64,000 nt of DNA from assembly GCF_001905825.1 (NCBI RefSeq), contig NZ_LIVV01000008.1, forward strand, positions 248,001 through 312,000, read 5' to 3'. Under the pieces are notes generated by a model that saw nothing but the letters and a program-made list of their open reading frames with translations, made no database searches and was not told the origin of the DNA. A program made the translations under genes and the position numbers. Shown here piece by piece: positions 30,986-38,941 of this stretch. This DNA is from Streptomyces sp. CB02009. Lineage in GTDB: Bacteria > Actinomycetota > Actinomycetes > Streptomycetales > Streptomycetaceae. Position 1 is the stretch's first letter, and every line of letters starts with the position of its first letter.

Positions 30986-33187
30986 TCACGGCAGGGGCGA
31001 GACCTGGACGGGGAAGCCGTTCAGGACGGCGGTGCCCGACAGGGGGTCGAGCCGGGAGCCGTCGAGCAGCTGGTTGACATTGACTCCGGGGCGCGCGGAC
31101 GCGACGGCCAGCCGGGTGCCCGGCCGGTCGTGACCCCAGCCGTGCGGCAGGCTCACCACCCCCGGGCGCACCCCGTCGGTCACCTCGACCGGGACCTCCA
31201 GCTCGCCGCCCTCCCCCTTCACCCGCGCGAGGCCGCCGTCGGCGAGCCGCAGCCGGGCCGCGTCGTCGGGGTGCACCTGGAGGGTGCACCGGTTCGAACC
31301 GCCGCCGAGCGCCGGGGTGTTGTGCAGCCAGCTGTTGTTCGAGCGCAGGTGGCGGCGGCCCACGAGCTGGACGCTGCCCGCGTCGGGTACGGCGTGGAGC
31401 GCGGCCCGCAGCCGGGGCAGGTCGGCGGCGAGCGGCGCGGCGAACAGCTCGATCCGTCCGCTGCGCGTCCTGAGGACCTGCGGGAGGCGCGGCTTGAGCG
31501 GGCCGAGGTCGATGCCGTTCGGGTGGGCCCGCAGCTCGTCGAGGGTGAGCCCGTACGGGCCGAGGCGGAGCATCATGTCGAGCCGGCGCTCGGGCCCGGT
31601 GTCCCCGGTGAGCCCCGCGGCGAACTCCGCGGGGTCCGCCCCGTACGCCGGTGAGTGCTCCTGGGTCACCGCCTTGGCGAGGGTGGTGTCGATCGCGAGC
31701 CGGTCGACGGCGGACGGCGGGGCTCCGTGCATCCCGGAGACGGCGAGGATCAGCCGGGCGTGGATCTCGCACTCGTCCATCCGGTCCGCCTCCAGGGGGA
31801 CGGCCGCCGGGGTGTAGCGGACCTGGTCGCGGACGGCGAGGGCGTTGAAGGCGAAGTCGAAGTGGGCGCTCCTGGAGGGCGGGGGCGGGGGCAGCAGGAC
31901 GTCGGCGTGGCGGGTGGTCTCGTTGAGGTACGGGTCGACGGCGACCATCAGGTCGAGGGAGCCGAGCGCCGCGTCGAGGCGATCCCCGTCGGGTGCGGAC
32001 AGGACAGGGTTGGAGGCGACGGTGATCAGCGCCCGGACGCGCCCCTCCCCCGGCGTCTCGATCTCCTCGGCGAGCGCCACCATCGGCAACTCCCCCTTGA
32101 CCTCGGGGTGGTGCGAGACCCGGCTGTGCCGGCGGCCGAGGGCGAAGCCCCTGCCGGGTCCCGCGGGGCGCGGGGCCGGCGCGGTGGCGGAGAGCGGGAA
32201 GAGGGCGCCGCCGGGCCGGTCGAGGTTGCCGGTGAGGATGTTGAGGACGTCGACGAGCCAGTTGGCGAGGGTGCCGTAGGCCACGGTGGAGCTGCCCATC
32301 CGCCCGTACACGGCGGCGGTGGGCGCCGCGGCGAGCTCCCGGGCCAGGGCGCGGAGGGTGTCGGCGTCCACGTCGCAGGCGTCGGCGACGGCCTCGGGGC
32401 TGAACTCCCGTACCGCGGCCCTCACCTCCTCGACCCCCTCCACCTGGGCGGCGAGCGGGCCGAGGTCGGTGAGCCCCTCCTCGAAGAGGGTGTGGACGAG
32501 TGCGGCGAGGAGGAACGCGTCGGCGCCGGGGCGGATCGCGACGTGCCGGTCGGCGAGGCGGGCGGTGCGGGTGCGCCGGGGGTCGACGACGGTGAGGGTG
32601 CCGCCGCGCCGGCGCAGCGCCTTGAGCCTGCCGGGGAAGTCGGGGGCGGTGCACAGGCTTCCGTTGGAGTCCAGCGGGTTGGCTCCGAGGATCAGCAGGT
32701 GGTCGGTGCGGTCCAGGTCCGGCACGGGGATCGCGAAGGGGTCTCCGAACAGCAGGCCGCTGGAGACGTGCTTGGGCATCTGGTCGATCGTCGACGCCGT
32801 GAAGAGGTTCCGCGTGCGCAACGCGCCGATCAGCAGGGGCGGGTAGAGGGCGCCGGCGATCGTGTGCACATTGGGGTTGCCCAGGACGATACCCACGGCA
32901 TCCGGCCCGTACTCCTCGATCAGCGGACGGATTCTCTCGGCGATCGTGTCGAACGCCTCGTCCCAGGTCGCCTCCTGGAGCCGCCCGTCCTTCCTGACCA
33001 GCGGGGTGCGGAGCCGGTCGGGGTCGGCGTCGATCCCGGGGAAGGCGGCCCCCTTGGGGCAGACGAAGCCCTGGCTGAACACGTCCTCGCGGTTTCCGCG
33101 CGCGCCGGTGACCCGGGACCCTTCGATCGTCAGGGTCAGTCCGCAGGTCGCTTCGCAGAGGGGGCAGATGCGCGGGGCGGTGGACAT
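30986..33187 (-). CDS. Molybdopterin-dependent oxidoreductase
   Basis: A 733-residue protein of the DMSO-reductase/formate dehydrogenase superfamily. A [4Fe-4S] site is formed by C8, C11, C15 and C43 (CPLCEATC, then GFVCPKG). Molybdopterin-binding blocks include GRMGSST, LTGNLDRPGG and the C-terminal dinucleotide domain (SNNSWLHNTP, SLPHGWGHDRPG). No Tat signal, so cytoplasmic. It is encoded without other subunits, so its electron partner is unknown. ATG 33187 starts the Fe-S domain directly. A TetR gene lies upstream on the same strand, with a TACCGACCGGTA dyad (33244-33255) between. Confidence 0.9.
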   Translation of the reverse strand: MSTAPRICPLCEATCGLTLTIEGSRVTGARGNREDVFSQGFVCPKGAAFPGIDADPDRLRTPLVRKDGRLQEATWDEAFDTIAERIRPLIEEYGPDAVGIVLGNPNVHTIAGALYPPLLIGALRTRNLFTASTIDQMPKHVSSGLLFGDPFAIPVPDLDRTDHLLILGANPLDSNGSLCTAPDFPGRLKALRRRGGTLTVVDPRRTRTARLADRHVAIRPGADAFLLAALVHTLFEEGLTDLGPLAAQVEGVEEVRAAVREFSPEAVADACDVDADTLRALARELAAAPTAAVYGRMGSSTVAYGTLANWLVDVLNILTGNLDRPGGALFPLSATAPAPRPAGPGRGFALGRRHSRVSHHPEVKGELPMVALAEEIETPGEGRVRALITVASNPVLSAPDGDRLDAALGSLDLMVAVDPYLNETTRHADVLLPPPPPSRSAHFDFAFNALAVRDQVRYTPAAVPLEADRMDECEIHARLILAVSGMHGAPPSAVDRLAIDTTLAKAVTQEHSPAYGADPAEFAAGLTGDTGPERRLDMMLRLGPYGLTLDELRAHPNGIDLGPLKPRLPQVLRTRSGRIELFAAPLAADLPRLRAALHAVPDAGSVQLVGRRHLRSNNSWLHNTPALGGGSNRCTLQVHPDDAARLRLADGGLARVKGEGGELEVPVEVTDGVRPGVVSLPHGWGHDRPGTRLAVASARPGVNVNQLLDGSRLDPLSGTAVLNGFPVQVSPLP

Positions 33188-33243
33188 GGCGTCTCCCGGG
33201 GGCAGCGTCGGGTCGGGGCCGGGGCATCGGCCCGCCGCGAGCA

Positions 33244-33255
33244 TACCGACCGGTA
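33244..33255. promoter_or_regulatory. TACCG-AC-CGGTA operator
   Basis: Perfect 5-bp arms, 57 bp upstream of the molybdopterin oxidoreductase start and just after the TetR stop codon. Likely bound by that TetR. The motif recurs at 27257 and, more weakly, 1514. Confidence 0.6.
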
Positions 33256-33271
33256 GGCACGTCCGGCAGGG

Positions 33272-33901
33272 TTACGACAGGGAGGGCGAGAGATAGGCGT
33301 GAAGGAGCTGCCGGGTCTCGTCGATGACGGCCGGGTCGCCCTCGGGGGCGGCGCGGAAGGCGAGGCGGACGAGGGTGTCGGCGGTCTCGACGCCGACCCG
33401 GACCTTGCGTCGCAGCGTCTCGTCCGCGGGACGGCCGAGGTGGGCGGCGAGCAGATCGCAGATCCGCTCGGCGACCTGGCCGTTGGGGTCCTCGCCGGCC
33501 TCCTCGGCGGCGGGCACCCCGAAGTCGACGAGGGCGAAGCCCGGAACGGTCCTCTTCATGGCGATGAACTCGTCGAGCACACCGTCGATGGCCGCGTGGG
33601 GATCGGGATCGGCGGCGGCGTCGAGATGGGCGGCGATCCGCTCGGCGTACCGGTCGAGGTTCCGGTGGGCGAGCGCGGAGACCATGGCCCGCTTGTTGTC
33701 GAAGAAGCGGTAGACGGAGCCGATGGGGACTCCGGCACGGGCTGCGACGGCACGGGTGCTCAGCTGCTCGTAGCCGGTCTCGTCGAGCAGGTCGGCGCAC
33801 GTGTCGAGGATCCGGGCGAGCCGCTCGGCACTCCGCTGCTGCACGGGGGCCCGGCGCAGCGTGGACGGGGTCTGGGCGTGGGACTGGGGCACGGAGTCCA
33901 T
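33272..33901 (-). CDS. TetR-family regulator of the molybdopterin oxidoreductase
   Basis: A 209-residue TetR protein. The HTH spans about residues 38-72 (GYEQLSTRAVAARAGVPIGSVYRFFDNK, in blocks), followed by a TetR_C_17-like helical domain. Start ATG 33901 is preferred to the upstream start at 34021, which would add a Pro/Arg-rich leader. It lies 84 bp upstream of the oxidoreductase gene on the same strand. A perfect 18-bp palindrome 58 bp upstream (33959-33976) is a candidate self-operator. Confidence 0.9.
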   Translation of the reverse strand: MDSVPQSHAQTPSTLRRAPVQQRSAERLARILDTCADLLDETGYEQLSTRAVAARAGVPIGSVYRFFDNKRAMVSALAHRNLDRYAERIAAHLDAAADPDPHAAIDGVLDEFIAMKRTVPGFALVDFGVPAAEEAGEDPNGQVAERICDLLAAHLGRPADETLRRKVRVGVETADTLVRLAFRAAPEGDPAVIDETRQLLHAYLSPSLS

Positions 33902-33958
33902 GATGCCGCTCCCCGGGCGGGTTCCACGGCCCGGGCGACCGCGAAAGCGGCCGGGCGG

Positions 33959-33976
33959 CGGCCCGTCGACGGGCCG
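33959..33976. promoter_or_regulatory. Perfect 18-bp palindrome upstream of TetR
   Basis: CGGCCCGTCGACGGGCCG reads identically on both strands, 58 bp before the TetR start. It may be an operator or a terminator stem for the membrane-protein operon that ends at 34151. Confidence 0.5.
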
Positions 33977-34102
33977 AACCGCCCCTGGAACCGGCCAGGA
34001 CGGCGCCGAGGCCCCGCCCACACCTGCCGCGGGCCTGCCTCCCGATCCACCGCGGGCGCCCCTTGCCCGAGGGGCGAAGGGAGCACGGGCGGACGCCCCG
34101 GG

Positions 34103-34138
34103 CCGCGGCGGGGACGGCGAAGACGGCGAAGACGGCGA
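34103..34138. repeat. GACGGCGAA tandem 9-mers
   Basis: At least three consecutive near-identical 9-bp units (GACGGCGAA, GACGGCGAA, GACGGCGAG) just downstream of the membrane-protein stop codon on the minus strand. Confidence 0.7.
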
Positions 34139-34150
34139 GGACGCGCCTGG

Positions 34151-35500
34151 TCAGGCGATCAGCAGGCCGATTCCGCCGAGGGTGTACGCGATCATGAGCG
34201 CGAACAGCGGGAGTTGGCCGGCGACCGCGCGGTCGGGCGGGAAGAGGCGTACGGACCGGTCGTGGGCGGCGACGACACCGAGGACGTGGCCGGTGACGAT
34301 AGCGGTGACCTGAAGGGTCGCGAGGCCGCCGGGGCCCAGGAACGGGGCGGGTGCGAGGGCGTTGTCAGTGCCCCCTGCCATCATGACTGTACGTAGTCCT
34401 TCGGTGACGAAGAGCGAGAAGTAGTGGGCGGTGAGGTAGCCGAGGGCGATGGGCAGGAGCGAGTGGGCGAAGGAGGTGAGCGGGGTGGTGAGGGTGCGGT
34501 TCATCAGGCGGAGGGCGCCCGCGCAGAGTCCGTAGCAGGCGGCGACGAGGGCGACGGCGGCGAGCAGGCCGAGTGTGGCGGTGGGGACGGGGCCGAGGGG
34601 TGAGGTCTGGAGGGTGGTGATCCAGCGGGGGCTGTCGGAGAGGCCGTCGTAGGCGGTGGAGCCGAGGAGGACACAGACGGCGGCGACGAGACCGGGGGTC
34701 TGCGGGGTGGAGTCGAGGCCGTGGAAGGGGGAGCGGAGGACGAGTCGGCCGTCGACGCGGCGGCCGAGCGGGGAGAGCCGGGCGAGAAGGGAGGAGTACA
34801 CCTCGAAGGGGTCGGCGTGGGCGAACCACCGGTCGCCGTAGCGGGCGGCGCCGCCGAGCTGGACGGCGGCGTGGAGGGCGAAGGCCGCCAGGAGGGTGGT
34901 GGTGGAGGTGTTGTCGGGGGCGACGAGTTCGAGCCAGGTGAAGAGGAGGAGCCCGAGGGCGGCCGGGCGGATGCCGACGGCGGCGGGCAGCGGACGGGGT
35001 TTCCGCGGCGGGTGCAGGGAGTGGGCGGCGCGCAGGGGGTTGAGGAGGCGCCAGACGGGGCCGAGGAGGAGGGAGGCGGGGACGAGGCCGACCCAGAGCA
35101 GGACGTAGACGGCGCCGGGCGCGGGGTTGCGGTCGGGGTCGTCGGGCCCGAGAAGGAGGTGGAGGAGGAACACGAGGGCGGCGACGGCGCCGAGGAACCG
35201 GAGGGCGGTACGGGTGGCGGGGGCGTCGGCGACCCGCTGGAGGGCCGCGGGGAGCGGGCGTCCCGACAGGTCGCCGCGGAAGCGGGAGGAGGACCAGAGC
35301 AGCCCGAGGGCGAGGAAGGAGACGAGCAGCGCGGTGAACGCGCCGGCGTAGGCGTAGAAGGGCGAGAGGGGGAGGTCGTGCCGGGAGCCCACGCCGTGGG
35401 CGAGCGGAAGGCCGAGACCGGGGCCGGGCTCGGGGGTGAGGGCATGGACCTGGGCGTGGGCCTGGGCGAGTGGGGCGGTCTGGGTGAGCGTGCCGGTCAT
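34151..35500 (-). CDS. Polytopic membrane protein of unknown function
   Basis: A 449-residue protein with about ten hydrophobic segments (for example FTALLVSFLALGLLW, AVAALVFLLHLLLG, VLLWVGLVPASLLLGPVW) and a conserved NPLRAAHSL turn. I do not recognise the family. It is the last gene of a three-gene coupled operon; its ATG overlaps the stop of the lipoprotein gene by 4 bp (35497-35500). It probably forms a complex with, or exports substrate for, the two extracytoplasmic partners. Confidence 0.8.
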   Translation of the reverse strand: MTGTLTQTAPLAQAHAQVHALTPEPGPGLGLPLAHGVGSRHDLPLSPFYAYAGAFTALLVSFLALGLLWSSSRFRGDLSGRPLPAALQRVADAPATRTALRFLGAVAALVFLLHLLLGPDDPDRNPAPGAVYVLLWVGLVPASLLLGPVWRLLNPLRAAHSLHPPRKPRPLPAAVGIRPAALGLLLFTWLELVAPDNTSTTTLLAAFALHAAVQLGGAARYGDRWFAHADPFEVYSSLLARLSPLGRRVDGRLVLRSPFHGLDSTPQTPGLVAAVCVLLGSTAYDGLSDSPRWITTLQTSPLGPVPTATLGLLAAVALVAACYGLCAGALRLMNRTLTTPLTSFAHSLLPIALGYLTAHYFSLFVTEGLRTVMMAGGTDNALAPAPFLGPGGLATLQVTAIVTGHVLGVVAAHDRSVRLFPPDRAVAGQLPLFALMIAYTLGGIGLLIA

Positions 35501-36309
35501 CGGACGACGAGTTGGGTCAGCAGGAGTCCGGACTCGTGGGTCTCGACCTCGAAGAGGCCGGTGCGGTCGGCGGTGAGGGTGAGGGTGGCGGGCGTGCCGG
35601 GAGAGAGGGGGAGTTCGCGGTCGTAGCCGTGCACATGGAGGGTGTCGGCTCGGTCGCTGGTGACACGGAGGGTGAGGCGCTCGCCCTTCTTCAACTCGAC
35701 GCGGGAGGGCAGCGGCTGGACGGTCGATCCGGAGACGGTGATGTCGACGGTGCGTCCGGTGGCGGTCGGCGGGGGTTTCGGTGCCGGGCTGCTCGGGGGC
35801 GCGGCGCCGTCCAGGCGGACTGTCGCCTGCACGGGGGCGCCCGCGACGGCCCAGGCGGTGTGGTCGTCGGCATGCAGGCGGACGGTGAGGGTACGGGTGC
35901 CGGCCGGTACGTATCCCCACGGGCTGTAGAGGCGGCCGGCCTCGCGGCCGTCGACCAGGAGGCGGGCGTGGCCGCGGCCCGGGAGGGCCGCGCCGCCGGT
36001 GCTGTCGGGGGTGAAGCGGAACCTCTCCACCGTGAGGTGGACGTTCCAGCCGCCCTCGGCGTCGGGGCGGGTCTCGACGCGGACGGTGGGCGCTTCCGCC
36101 GCGGGGAGCTCCCGGAGCCGGTGCCCGCTCTCATCCCGGGCGGTGAGCAGGGTGCCGGTGCCGCCGGTGGCCTCCTCGTGGCTGGTGCCGGGCTTGTGGT
36201 GGGTGGTGGCCCGGCCGCCGCAGCCGGTCAGGAGCAGGGCGGCGGCCAGGAGTGCGGCCAGGGCCGCGACGAGGGGCGGGCGGGTGACGCCGCCGACGGG
36301 CCGCCTCAT
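35497..36309 (-). CDS. Lipoprotein with a C-terminal cupredoxin-like domain
   Basis: A 270-residue lipoprotein: signal peptide ending LLLTGC (lipobox Cys near residue 30). A beta-rich middle domain is followed by a C-terminal segment, about residues 175-270 (VDITVSGSTVQPLPSRVEL, HVHGYDRELPL, ETHESGLLLTQLVV), that looks like a cupredoxin-type sandwich of the EfeO/CueO-accessory kind. Candidate metal ligands are the His of HVHGYD and ETHES; the type 1 Cys is absent. Overlaps the beta-helix gene stop (ATGA) and the membrane-protein start. Copper binding is inferred. Confidence 0.78.
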   Translation of the reverse strand: MRRPVGGVTRPPLVAALAALLAAALLLTGCGGRATTHHKPGTSHEEATGGTGTLLTARDESGHRLRELPAAEAPTVRVETRPDAEGGWNVHLTVERFRFTPDSTGGAALPGRGHARLLVDGREAGRLYSPWGYVPAGTRTLTVRLHADDHTAWAVAGAPVQATVRLDGAAPPSSPAPKPPPTATGRTVDITVSGSTVQPLPSRVELKKGERLTLRVTSDRADTLHVHGYDRELPLSPGTPATLTLTADRTGLFEVETHESGLLLTQLVVR

Positions 36310-38696
36310 GCCGTGGCCTCGCCGTGCGGCCGGGGCTCGGCCGGGGTGCCGCCCGCGCCGGGGGCCGCGCCGGGATTCGAGCCGGGGGCGGCGCCGGATG
36401 CCCCGCCGGGGGTCGCCGCCCCGGACGCCGTGCCGGGGGCGGCACTCGGGCCCGTCCCTGCCCGTGGGCCCGCCCCGGGGTCGGGGGCCGGTGTCGCGCC
36501 CGCCTGGGCGTGGGCCGGGGCCGGGTCCGAGGCCGCGTCCGGCTGGGCGTGGGCAGAGGCCGGGTCCGATGCCGCGTCCGCCTGGGCGTGGGCCAGAGCC
36601 GGGTCCGATGCCGCGTCCGCCTGGGCCGGGTCCTGGGCGTGGGCCGGGGCCGACGTCCCGTCCGCCGGGGCCACGTCCGGATCCGTCGGGGCCGGGCCGC
36701 GGGATCCTGCGGCTACGACCGCCCACAGCACCCAGATGACGCCCAGGAGCAGGCGGAGCCAGGCGGGGCTGAGGGGGATGCCGGGGACCATGAGGATCGC
36801 CTTGTCGAAGGCGTCGAGGAGGGTGAGGGCGCCGAGGACCACGGTGGTCCAGGCCAGGACGGGGCGGGTGGGGCGCAGGGCGAGGCCGAGGAGGGTCCAC
36901 CAGACGCCGGTGAGGAGCAGCGCGAGGGCCGGGACGGCGGTCGGCGTGAGGGCGAGGGTCGAGCCGGCGACGTCGAGGGCGAGGCCCGCGAGGCCGATGA
37001 GGGTGGCGACGCCCGCGAGGCGGTTGCCGCGCAGTCGGCGCCACCAGAGGGCGAAGCCGGCGAGGGCGAGGACGAGGGAGCTGCCGAGGGCGAGTTGGGT
37101 CTCGACGCGCTGGAGGCCGCGGGCGCCGTACCAGTCGCAGCCTGCCGGGAGGCGGCGCGCCTGGACGTTGTAGTCGGCGCAGACGAGGAGTTGGGCGAGT
37201 TTGACGGGTTCGCCGACGAGCCGGTCGGTGCCGCCGGAGACGTCGCCGCGGCGCGCCCCGCAGTGAGGCAGGGCGCCGGGGCTGGCGGCGCCGGTGTCGG
37301 GCTGCCAGCAGTTGCCGCTGCCCTGGCCGTCCCACCAGACGTCGGTGCGGTTGGGGCGGGCCGTGCCGGACTTGTCGACGCCGAGGTGGTTGTCGGCGTA
37401 GCGGTTGTGGTGGGAGGTGTCGGCCTGCTTGCCCCAGGCGGACTCGCCGCGGATGAAGGCGGGGACGGCGTTGAGGTAGAAGGCGGCGCGCTGGTGGCCG
37501 TAGACCCAGTTGTTCTCGTAGAGGTTCCAGTTGCCGCCGGCGGTGATGATGCCGGTGCCGGGGGGCATGGAGATCTGGGGGCAGACGACGCCCTGTTCGT
37601 AGCCGCGCTCGACGGGCGGTTTGGCGCAGGTGCCGTCGGCGACGTACGGGTAGTAGTTCTCGTTGTTGTCGTGGATCAGGTTGCGTTCGAAGCGGGCGTG
37701 GTTCTGCGGCAGTCCGGGGTGGCCGGGGAAGGCGGAGTCCATGGAGGCGCCGCCCATGTTGTGGTCGAACTCGTTGTCGTGGACCCAGACGGAGTCTCCG
37801 GCGGTGCCGGAGTAGCCGACCATGTTGTGGTGGCTGCGGCAGCCGGTGATCTCGATGGAGTAGCGGGGGACGTCGTAGCCCCGGCCGTCGTTGATGTTGG
37901 ATGCCGAGCCGGGGTAGATGCCGGAGTCGCCGTTGCCGTAGGACTCGCAGTTCTTGTAGAGCCCGTGGTCGGAGGCGAAGGTGAGGAAGCCGTACTCGTC
38001 GTTCCAGCGGGTGAGGACGTCGTCGATGACGAAGCCGTCGGCGGCGAGGACGTACAGCGAGTTGAACGTGGTGCGCTGGGCGGTGAAGTTGCGGAAGTAG
38101 ACGCCGTCGCTGCCGTCGGCCCGCAGTGCGTTGAGCTTCCGGTACTTGGCGTCGATGACGACGTCGAGGCGGGATGCTCCGGTGCCCTCGATCTGCAGGT
38201 TCTTCTTGCCGAGGATCGCGACGAGGTTCTGGTTGTGCGGGCACTGCCGCTGCTGCTCGTAGCTGAGGATCTGGTAGCCGAGCGAGGACTTGGGCGCGTC
38301 GAGGGTGGCGCAGGCTCCGGTGGGCGAGGGCAGGGAGGGCTCCTCCTCGTACAGGCCGGGGAGGATCGCGATGGTCAGGCCGGGCCGGTCGACGGCGTCG
38401 ACGGCCTGCTGGAGGTGGCGGTAGCCCTCGCGGGCGCAGCGCTCGTAGAGGGTGCGGTTGCGGGTCTTGAGGGTCTCCGGGAACCGGGAAATCCGGCTTT
38501 CGAACGCGGTCCGGTCGGTCTTGCAGACGAGGAGGTCGGGTTCTCCGGTGCGGAGCTTCGGCACGGTGCCGGAGCCGTCGGGGAAGGTGACGGGCCGCTC
38601 CTCGTGGGCCTGGGCCCCGGGGGCGGTGAGCAGGGCCGCGGCGAGCGTCGCCAGCACGGCCGAGAGCGCGAGGACGAACCTTCGGGTCCAGGACAT
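36306..38696 (-). CDS. Exported right-handed beta-helix protein with C-terminal membrane helices
   Basis: A 796-residue protein: signal peptide (residues 1-31, ending PGAQAHE), then a right-handed parallel beta-helix (about residues 120-470, with Asn/Gly/Asp turns such as NNENYYPY and FDHNMGGAS), then about five membrane helices (about 520-660), and a low-complexity C-tail containing three 13-residue repeats (AHAQ-DAASDPA type). Beta-helix proteins bind or cleave polysaccharides, or act as metal-site chaperones. It heads a coupled operon with a lipoprotein and a membrane protein. ATG 38696 gives the signal peptide; ATG 38747 is in frame upstream. Confidence 0.82.
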   Translation of the reverse strand: MSWTRRFVLALSAVLATLAAALLTAPGAQAHEERPVTFPDGSGTVPKLRTGEPDLLVCKTDRTAFESRISRFPETLKTRNRTLYERCAREGYRHLQQAVDAVDRPGLTIAILPGLYEEEPSLPSPTGACATLDAPKSSLGYQILSYEQQRQCPHNQNLVAILGKKNLQIEGTGASRLDVVIDAKYRKLNALRADGSDGVYFRNFTAQRTTFNSLYVLAADGFVIDDVLTRWNDEYGFLTFASDHGLYKNCESYGNGDSGIYPGSASNINDGRGYDVPRYSIEITGCRSHHNMVGYSGTAGDSVWVHDNEFDHNMGGASMDSAFPGHPGLPQNHARFERNLIHDNNENYYPYVADGTCAKPPVERGYEQGVVCPQISMPPGTGIITAGGNWNLYENNWVYGHQRAAFYLNAVPAFIRGESAWGKQADTSHHNRYADNHLGVDKSGTARPNRTDVWWDGQGSGNCWQPDTGAASPGALPHCGARRGDVSGGTDRLVGEPVKLAQLLVCADYNVQARRLPAGCDWYGARGLQRVETQLALGSSLVLALAGFALWWRRLRGNRLAGVATLIGLAGLALDVAGSTLALTPTAVPALALLLTGVWWTLLGLALRPTRPVLAWTTVVLGALTLLDAFDKAILMVPGIPLSPAWLRLLLGVIWVLWAVVAAGSRGPAPTDPDVAPADGTSAPAHAQDPAQADAASDPALAHAQADAASDPASAHAQPDAASDPAPAHAQAGATPAPDPGAGPRAGTGPSAAPGTASGAATPGGASGAAPGSNPGAAPGAGGTPAEPRPHGEATA
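36504..36620 (-). repeat. Three 39-bp tandem repeats in the beta-helix gene 3' end
   Basis: Units 36504-36542, 36543-36581 and 36582-36620, followed by a partial copy. Each encodes 13 residues of an Ala/Asp/His-rich tail. The copies differ at only a few bases. Confidence 0.85.
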
Positions 38697-38857
38697 GCGC
38701 GTGAGAGTAGAGGATTGTTCATCTTTTTGGACCCCCTCGCGCAGCACCTGATTTCCGGGGCCGCTACCGCCCGCGCCCCGACGCCGGAAGCCGGGCCGCC
38801 GCCCCGATTCGGTCGCCGGCCCCCGGCACAGCCCCCGACGCGACCCCCGCCGCCCCG

Positions 38858-38886
38858 TTGACGTGAGCCGCGCGGAATCCTACGGT
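38858..38886 (+). promoter_or_regulatory. Promoter of hmgA (TTGACG-17-TACGGT)
   Basis: TTGACG (38858-38863), exactly 17 bp, then TACGGT (38881-38886). The -10 box is overlapped by an inverted repeat AATCCTA (38876-38882)/TAGGATT (38893-38899), so a repressor bound there would block transcription. Downstream, TTCCCTTGTGGGC is directly duplicated (38898-38923). Confidence 0.75.
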
Positions 38887-38941
38887 CATGCATAGGATTC
38901 CCTTGTGGGCTTCCCTTGTGGGCTCAGGACAGGAGCGGGCG

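Noticed and set aside
30942..33800. Long minus-strand frame overlapping the molybdopterin oxidoreductase
   Set aside because: Different frame from the motif-bearing gene; Arg/Pro-rich shadow.
36306..38696. NosD-like copper chaperone of nitrous oxide reductase
   Set aside because: It shares a beta-helix fold type only; no nosZ, nosF or nosY is present.
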